The translations under genes were made by a program, and so were the position numbers. Shown in pieces: positions 5,419 to 11,264 of a stretch of DNA of 11,264 nucleotides. Numbering within the stretch: position 1 is the first letter of the stretch; every line of letters begins with the position of its first letter. The notes below the pieces were generated by a model, which made no database searches, was not told where the DNA came from, and saw only the letters and a program-made list of their open reading frames with translations. Location: contig CALKWH010000462.1 of the NCBI GenBank assembly GCA_938004375.1, forward strand, positions 1 through 11,264, in the 5' to 3' direction. The DNA comes from an uncultured Pseudomonadota bacterium (lineage in GTDB: Bacteria; Myxococcota_A; Polyangia; HGW-17).

Positions 5419-8400
5419 TTTTTGGGGGGGCGGCGGTCACCGTCAGCGTGCCGCGGCTGGTGCCATCGGCTTCCCAGTAACAGTTCTGGTAGCTGAGGCC
5501 GCCGTCGGTGGAGACGCGATAGAGGTAATCGTAGGTGCCGGCCGTGGTGGGCTGCAGGAAGCCGATGAATTCCTCTTTGTCCTGGTCAACGTGCGAGAGG
5601 TTGTAACTGGCGTCGAACCAGGTCCAGCCGAGTCCGGACGGATCCGAATCCACCGCACCGAAGCCGACCTGGGCGCTGATGAAGGGGTTGAAGTCCTGGC
5701 CGACGGTGAGCAGGTAGTCGAAGACCTGGCCGTAGATGATCTCAGTGGTCACGCCTTCTTCCGTCGTGGTGGTCTGGGGCCACTGCAGGCCGCACCAGAA
5801 CAGGCGGCACTCGTCGTTGGCCGCGTCGGGGGTGCAGTACAGCGTGCCGTTGCCGTAATAGTCGGAGGCGCCGAAGCACCAGTGGTCACCGTTGTCGTTG
5901 AGCTGGTCCGCCGGGGTGGCCGAGGTCAAAGCGGCCGGGGACAGCGTGAGGGAGCGGTGGTTCTGGTGGTTCCAGGTGGTGTCCCAGGTGACCTCGTCGA
6001 TGAGCAGGCCACCGTCGGTGTGCTCGATGCGCAGGGTGCCCGTCATGATTTCGAGGGCCATACCCGAGAGCTGGAGGTCGACGGTGGCGAGGCCGCCGTT
6101 GACGCCGGGGTTGTTGGACTTGGCCACCAGCATGGTCGCGTTGGGGGCGATCACGGCCGGGGAGTCGGTCGGGATGTCGACGCGGGCGTCGTTGGCGACA
6201 AAGGAGAGACCGGCCAGGCGCTTGGTGACGCCGGTCATGTTCACGACCTCGAACCACTGGCCGTTCTCGACGGGGGTCAGGGTGGACTGGATCATGATCT
6301 CGGTGATGACCAGCTCGCCGGGCTGCACGAGGGTGTTCTCGACGCAGGTGCCCGAGCCGACGGGGAACTCGACGAAGCCGTTGGCGGTGTCGCAGGCGTC
6401 GCAGTAGTCGCCGAGGTAGCCGGTGGCGCAGGAGCAGTCCTCGAGGTCGTCGACGACGGCGCAGGTGCCGTGGCCCGAGCAGTCCTCGCCGAAGCACGGG
6501 TCGAGGATGCAGGTGCCCAGGGTCACGGTGGAGGCGATGTAGTTGTTGTCTGCGTCGCAGGCTGCGCACAGCGTGCCGGTGTAGCCGGTGGTGCAGGTGC
6601 ACGAGGCGGCGTCAGCGACGACGACGCAGGTGCCGTGGCCCGAGCAGGCGCCCGTGGTCGGACAGGGGTTCAGGATGCAGGTGCCCATGGTGACGGTGGA
6701 GGGGATGTAGTCGTTGGCGGTGTCGCAGGCGTCGCAGGCCGTGCCGGTATAGCCGGTGGTGCAGGCGCACACGGGGGCGTCGGCGGGGTCGAGGCCGCAG
6801 GTGCCGTGGCCCGAGCAGGTGTTGCCGGCGCAGGGGTCCAGGATGCAGGTGCCCGGGGTCGCGATGGAGGCGACGTAGCCGTTGGCGGTGTCGCAGGCGG
6901 CGCACAGCGCGCCGGTGTAGCCGGTGGTGCAGGCGCAGGAGGCGGCGTCATCGACGACCGAGCAGGTGCCGTGGCCCGAGCAGGTCTGTCCGACGCAGGG
7001 GTTCAGGATGCAGGTGCCCAGGGTCACGGTGGAGGCGATGTAGTCGTTGTCGGCGTCGCAGGCGGCGCAGGCAGCGCCGGTGTAGCCGGTGGCACAGGCG
7101 CACACGGGGGCGTCGGCGGGGTCGAGGCCGCAGGTGCCGTGGCCCGAGCAGGTGTTGCCGGCGCAGGGGTCCAGGATGCAGGTGCCCGGGGTCGCGATGG
7201 AGGCGACGTAGCCGTTGGCGGTGTCGCAGGCGGCGCAGAGCGTGCCGGTGTAGCCGGTGGTGCAGGTGCACTGGGCCGTGTCGGTGGCGCTCAAGGAGCA
7301 GGTGCCGTGGCCGTTGCAGGTCTGTCCGGCGCAGGGGTCCAGGATGCAGGTGCTCGGGGTCGCGATGGAGGCGACGTAGCCGTTGGCGGTGTCGCAGGTG
7401 TCGCAGGCGGCGCCGGTGTAGCCGGTGGCGCAGGTGTTGCACGTGCTCCCGGTCCAGCCGGTGGCGCAGGCGCAGGAGGCGGCGTCATTGACGACAGTGC
7501 AGGTGCCGTGGCTATTGCAGGCGCCGGCGGTGCAGGGCGTCGGGATGCAGGTGCCCGGGGAGAGTGTCGACGCGAGGTAGCCGTTGGCGGTGTCGCAGGC
7601 GCTGCAGGTGGCGCCGGTGTAGCCGGCGGAGCAGGCGCACTGGGCCGTGTCGGTGGCGCTCTGGGAGCAGGTGCCGTGGCCGGAGCAGGTCTGGGCCAGG
7701 CAGGGATTCAGCACGCACGCGCCGGGCGTGGCGATGGAGTTCACGTAGCCGGCGGCGGTGTCGCAGGCGGCGCAGGCGGCGCCGGTGTAGCCGGTGTCGC
7801 AGTCGCATACGGGGTTGCCCGCCTCGACGTTGCAGGTGCCGTGGCCGGAGCAGGTCACGCCGAAGCAGGCGTTTTGGATGCAGGTGCCTGGGTTCGCCGG
7901 GTCGTCCTCGTAGCCGGCGGCGGTGTCGCAGCGGTTGCAGTTGCCGCCCGTGTAGCCTTCGTCGCAGTCGCACAAGGGGAGGCCGCCCTCGACCGAGCAG
8001 GTGCCGTGGCCGTAGCAGGGATCGGGGATGCAGGGATTCTGGATGCAGTCGCCGGGATTCTCGGGATCTTCCCCGTAGCCGTTGGCGGCGTCGCAGGCGT
8101 CGCAGAAGTCGCCGATGTAACCGGCCTCGCAATCGCAGGTGACCACGCCGCCGGTGTCGTCGCAGGTGCCGTGGCCGTTGCAGGTGTTGGCTTCGCAGGT
8201 GCCCTCGAGGGAGCAGCCGACGTCGGGATCCCCGATGTAGCCGTCGTCGCACTCACACTCGCCGGTCCCCGGGTTGCAGGTGGCGTTGGCGCCACAGGTG
8301 ACGTCGTCGCAGAGCTCGGACAGGGTGCAGCCGGTGAGGGGATCGCCGACGTAGCCGAAGTCGCACTCGCACTCGCCGGTGCCCGTGTCGCAGGTGGCGT

Positions 8401-8626
8401 GGTCGCCGCAGGTGACGCCGTCGCAGGGATCCGCCAGGGTGCAGCCGGTGAGGGGATCGCCGGTGTAGCCGGTGTTGCATTCGCATTCGCCGGTGCCCGT
8501 GTCGCAGGTGGCGTTGGCGCCGCAGGTGACGTCCTTGCACTTGTCGGTGGTCTTTTTGTCGCCGTCGTCGCAGTTCGTGAACAGCGCGAGCGTCAGCACG
8601 AGGGAGAGCCAAAATTTAATTTTCAT
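4907..8626 (-). CDS. Giant lipoprotein with 14 EGF-like modules and two lamin-tail domains
   Basis: The protein has 1239 residues. AAGGA lies 7 nt before the ATG. The signal peptide (1-19) ends in LFTNC; Cys19 is followed by Asp-Asp. Residues 30-139 hold three short EGF modules (C-x3-TCG-x-x-ATC-x3-GTGECEC-x2-GYxGDP-x2-GC). Residues about 144-765 hold eleven longer laminin-EGF-like modules of about 55 residues, each with a C-x-(G/S)HGTC core, a GYTGxxCxxCDxxxGY segment and a PGTC end. The fifth carries a short extra internal duplication. Residues about 768-940 form a lamin-tail domain (ELVITEIMIQ, QWFEVVN). About 941-1065 is an unassigned beta-rich domain. About 1068-1239 is a second lamin-tail domain (LFFSEYTEG, NKVLEIFNP, FNGDDAVELVC, DPGTEW, STADNTIRRKC) of the type found on secreted nucleases and adhesins, but no nuclease domain is present. 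It is probably a disulfide-rich surface or periplasmic adhesin or scaffold. The 3' 0.5 kb has a clearly lower G+C content. Confidence 0.93.
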   Translation of the reverse strand: MKIKFWLSLVLTLALFTNCDDGDKKTTDKCKDVTCGANATCDTGTGECECNTGYTGDPLTGCTLADPCDGVTCGDHATCDTGTGECECDFGYVGDPLTGCTLSELCDDVTCGANATCNPGTGECECDDGYIGDPDVGCSLEGTCEANTCNGHGTCDDTGGVVTCDCEAGYIGDFCDACDAANGYGEDPENPGDCIQNPCIPDPCYGHGTCSVEGGLPLCDCDEGYTGGNCNRCDTAAGYEDDPANPGTCIQNACFGVTCSGHGTCNVEAGNPVCDCDTGYTGAACAACDTAAGYVNSIATPGACVLNPCLAQTCSGHGTCSQSATDTAQCACSAGYTGATCSACDTANGYLASTLSPGTCIPTPCTAGACNSHGTCTVVNDAASCACATGWTGSTCNTCATGYTGAACDTCDTANGYVASIATPSTCILDPCAGQTCNGHGTCSLSATDTAQCTCTTGYTGTLCAACDTANGYVASIATPGTCILDPCAGNTCSGHGTCGLDPADAPVCACATGYTGAACAACDADNDYIASTVTLGTCILNPCVGQTCSGHGTCSVVDDAASCACTTGYTGALCAACDTANGYVASIATPGTCILDPCAGNTCSGHGTCGLDPADAPVCACTTGYTGTACDACDTANDYIPSTVTMGTCILNPCPTTGACSGHGTCVVVADAASCTCTTGYTGTLCAACDADNNYIASTVTLGTCILDPCFGEDCSGHGTCAVVDDLEDCSCATGYLGDYCDACDTANGFVEFPVGSGTCVENTLVQPGELVITEIMIQSTLTPVENGQWFEVVNMTGVTKRLAGLSFVANDARVDIPTDSPAVIAPNATMLVAKSNNPGVNGGLATVDLQLSGMALEIMTGTLRIEHTDGGLLIDEVTWDTTWNHQNHRSLTLSPAALTSATPADQLNDNGDHWCFGASDYYGNGTLYCTPDAANDECRLFWCGLQWPQTTTTEEGVTTEIIYGQVFDYLLTVGQDFNPFISAQVGFGAVDSDPSGLGWTWFDASYNLSHVDQDKEEFIGFLQPTTAGTYDYLYRVSTDGGLSYQNCYWEADGTSRGTLTVTAAPPKSLFFSEYTEGSVGTNKVLEIFNPFSTSVSLSGCSVKIYSNGSTSAGTTINLTVTESIAANDVYVLCNTGAEIVSSGVCDQTSGSLSFNGDDAVELVCASTSLDIIGKIGQDPGTEWGTGLTSTADNTIRRKCGILIGDAIGSDDFDPAVQWDGYADGTYSGFGAHDPVCP
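6340..8197 (-). repeat. Tandem array of eleven laminin-EGF-like coding modules
   Basis: Eleven in-frame modules of roughly 165-170 bp lie head to tail inside the EGF lipoprotein gene. Each carries a GHGTC (once NSHGTC) core. The modules nearest the lamin-tail end are most alike, and those nearest the signal peptide (with EDPENPGDC and DDPANPGTC ends) are most diverged. This suggests that the array grew by duplication within its membrane-distal half. The module around 7400-7470 has a local duplication of one CxTGxTGxxCxTC unit, which adds cysteines. Confidence 0.9.
6762..7237 (-). repeat. 143-bp exact direct repeat, 333 bp apart
   Basis: Bases 6762-6904 and 7095-7237 are identical over 143 bp, read base by base, and the offset is 333 bp (111 codons, two EGF modules). 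Differences begin at once on both sides: TG against CA just before, and C against G just after. The repeated protein is the CSGHGTCGLDPADAPVCAC module plus the preceding ILDPC end. The unit that duplicated was therefore a two-module block. Short-read assemblers can collapse or expand such a repeat, so the true copy number could differ. Confidence 0.93.
8210..8539 (-). repeat. Three short EGF modules in tandem, 114-bp period
   Basis: The three N-terminal EGF modules repeat with a period of about 114 bp (38 codons). For example, CAGGGTGCAGCCGGTGAGGG occurs at 8321 and again at 8435. The cysteine spacing differs from that of the longer modules that follow: each has a GTGECEC core and a GDPxxGC end and lacks the second CxxCD segment. 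They form a distinct subfamily placed next to the lipid anchor. Confidence 0.85.
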
Positions 8627-8676
8627 GTTCCAGTCCTTTCTTCATTGGAATCAAAGCATCAGGAAACCAACGTCCG

Positions 8677-8704
8677 GATATAGCACAAGTTGCCGTTTTG
8701 GCAA
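8677..8704 (-). promoter_or_regulatory. Sigma70-like promoter for the EGF lipoprotein gene
   Basis: On the minus strand TTGCCA (8699-8704, five of six -35 bases) stands 16 bp before TATATC (8677-8682, four of six -10 bases). A TG one base ahead of the -10 makes it extended. The start would be near 8670, with a leader of about 45 nt. A small perfect inverted repeat, TTGCC-GTTTT-GGCAA (8690-8704), covers the -35 box and could be an operator half-site pair. The 129-bp gap after pilB is AT-rich for this genome, as expected of a promoter region. The RqcH gene may be read from this same promoter. Confidence 0.5.
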
Positions 8705-8755
8705 GGGCTGATAGATGATCCAGACCCCTTGGCAGGTAAAATAATTATACAGCGC

Positions 8756-10459
<1,704 letters not shown>

Positions 10460-10531
10460 GACGGACCTCCTGGTGGTTTCACGGCGAAGCCGGGACGGAT
10501 GGGGCGGGGGACGAGGGCACGGGGCACGGAC

Positions 10532-11194
10532 CTACTGCGCGGCGGTGAGCGTCCACAGTAGCGCGTAGAACTGGTTGTCAGAGGGGGTCTTGCCCTTGAT
10601 CTCGATGTAGTGCCAGCCGGTGTACTCGGCCGCGTGGGTGATCTCCTCGTCGTCGTTGGTGGACTGGGACATCTTCAATTGGGCCCAGTTGGACTGCTCG
10701 TCGCCGAGCAGGCGCATGTCGAGATCCTTGCCCATTTCATAATTGTACTTGAGGGTGATCGAGATGGACTCGCCGGTCCTCAGGTAGATGCGGTAGTAAT
10801 CGCGGTCGCCGCCGTACAGCGCTGCCGTGTCGGGATCGGTCAGGGCCTCGCCGCAGATGACGAGATTCACATATTGCTGCTGGACGCCGTAGCGGGAGGC
10901 CTGCGGGCAGTTCGGGTTGTCCTCGTCACCGCAGATGACCGTGTAGGCCAGCTTGGGGATGTTGTTGGGCTCGAAGTCCTTGTCCGCGCTGCCCTGGATG
11001 GGGCCGAGATAGCCGTCATAGCAGGCCGGCGCGTGGTCGAGGCACTGCCCGCCGTAGCAGGAGTAGCCCTCAGGACACTCGGGGTTTCCGTGGGAGCCGC
11101 CGCACACGAACGGGAACTCGCCCAGGGAGGGATCGTAGCAGCCGGAGAGGGCGGCCATGGAAACGAGAAGAGAGAGAATGAAGATGCGCTTCAT
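10532..11194 (-). CDS. PPC-domain lipoprotein with N-terminal Cys-rich segment
   Basis: The protein has 220 residues. GGAGG lies 5 nt before the ATG at 11194. Residues 1-19 form a lipoprotein signal ending in LSGC (Cys19, Tyr at +2). Residues 31-58 form a compact cysteine motif (Cys31, 40, 46, 51, 58: FVCGGSHGNPECPEGYSCYG), like the short disulfide segments common in myxobacterial lipoproteins. Residues about 72-217 read as a pre-peptidase C-terminal (PPC) beta domain: the entry DFEPNNIPKLA, then GGDRDYYRIYLRTGESISITLKY, and the final YTGWHYIEIKG strand. PPC domains usually follow secreted proteases, but no protease is present here, so this is a free-standing binding or structural protein. 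The pilB gene follows 72 bp downstream on the same strand, so co-transcription is possible, with no terminator seen between them. Function unknown. Confidence 0.88.
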   Translation of the reverse strand: MKRIFILSLLVSMAALSGCYDPSLGEFPFVCGGSHGNPECPEGYSCYGGQCLDHAPACYDGYLGPIQGSADKDFEPNNIPKLAYTVICGDEDNPNCPQASRYGVQQQYVNLVICGEALTDPDTAALYGGDRDYYRIYLRTGESISITLKYNYEMGKDLDMRLLGDEQSNWAQLKMSQSTNDDEEITHAAEYTGWHYIEIKGKTPSDNQFYALLWTLTAAQ

Positions 11195-11210
11195 GGTAGC
11201 CTCCGATTAA

Positions 11211-11264
11211 GGCCCCACCGGCGTGGGGAAGACTGAGCTTGCCATTGAACTGGCACACCGGTAT
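11211..11264 (+). CDS. P-loop fragment resembling the MiaA N-terminus, 3'-truncated
   Basis: The last 54 bases read on the + strand as GPTGVGKTELAIELAHRY, a Walker A motif followed by a helix. The spacing and the LAIELAxRY wording resemble tRNA dimethylallyltransferase (MiaA); Clp-type ATPases, which have GPTGVGKTEL, are the main alternative. The oddity is upstream: an in-frame TAA stands immediately before GGC CCC, with no start codon or beta-strand ahead of the P-loop, while a normal MiaA has 5-20 residues there. Either the contig is misjoined here, a base is wrong, or this is a decayed gene end. It lies only 16 bp from the start of the divergent lipoprotein gene. Eighteen residues are too few for a firm name. 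Confidence 0.38.

Noticed and set aside
6340..8197. The evenly spaced repeats as a CRISPR array
   Set aside because: The units are in-frame EGF codons with diverging copies and no unique spacers of constant length.
5591..8683. A 1030-codon open frame on the + strand antisense to the EGF lipoprotein, rich in GGVAGGAGVAGGAG-type text
   Set aside because: It is the mirror of a GC-rich tandem repeat with few stop-forming codons. It has no ribosome site and no recognisable domain, and the opposite strand has a clear signal peptide and ordered cysteine motifs.
8743..8748. Perfect TATAAT on the minus strand just after the pilB stop
   Set aside because: No acceptable -35 box lies 15-19 bp upstream, and the better-placed TTGCCA/TATATC pair at 8677-8704 is nearer the EGF gene.
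10516..10529. Seven-base tandem repeat GGCACGG-GGCACGG between pilB and the PPC lipoprotein gene
   Set aside because: It is too short and too GC-rich to stand out from the background in this genome.
11213..11228. Hairpin CCCCAC-CGGC-GTGGGG as a rho-independent terminator for leftward transcription
   Set aside because: No T-run follows on the minus strand (CCTTAATC), and the symmetry is a by-product of the P-loop codons CCC ACC GGC GTG GGG on the + strand.

Overview
The window looks like a whole contig, or one end of a contig, from a high-GC bacterium of the Myxococcota (the old Deltaproteobacteria). The reasons are a lipoprotein built from Myxococcus-type cysteine-rich repeats fused to an RCC1 propeller, an EGF/lamin-tail lipoprotein of the kind common in large surface-protein repertoires, and a PilB whose text closely resembles the myxobacterial protein. 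The phylum call is an inference. The first 44 bases are not genomic: they are Illumina P7/TruSeq adapter plus index. The last 54 bases may also be misjoined, because they encode an isolated P-loop with no N-terminus.

Layout from left to right: adapter (1-44); the 3' end of a TPR-like gene (+); a small single-pass membrane protein (-), which follows a 733-residue lipoprotein (-) in a likely two-gene operon; a 143-bp divergent intergenic region with two candidate promoters and a perfect 9-bp inverted repeat around one -10 box; a small FxLYD-like lipoprotein (+); an NFACT/RqcH protein (-) 39 bp downstream of a 1239-residue lipoprotein with 14 EGF-like modules and two lamin-tail domains (-); the type IV pilus extension ATPase PilB (-); and a PPC-domain lipoprotein (-). 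No stretch over 300 bases lacks a gene. I saw no tRNA, rRNA, CRISPR array or insertion sequence.

Four of the eight genes, counting the truncated one, encode predicted lipoproteins. Two of these are long modular display proteins, and they sit next to the motor for type IV pilus extension. The common theme is cell-surface display with surface motility or adhesion, but nothing proves that the genes act together. RqcH is a housekeeping translation-rescue factor.

The points most worth a second look are: (1) the last domain of the EGF lipoprotein, about 45% G+C against about 63% just beside it, joined at a C7A5 homopolymer; (2) the inverted repeat over the divergent promoter; (3) a 143-bp exact internal repeat in the EGF gene; and (4) the two suspicious contig ends.
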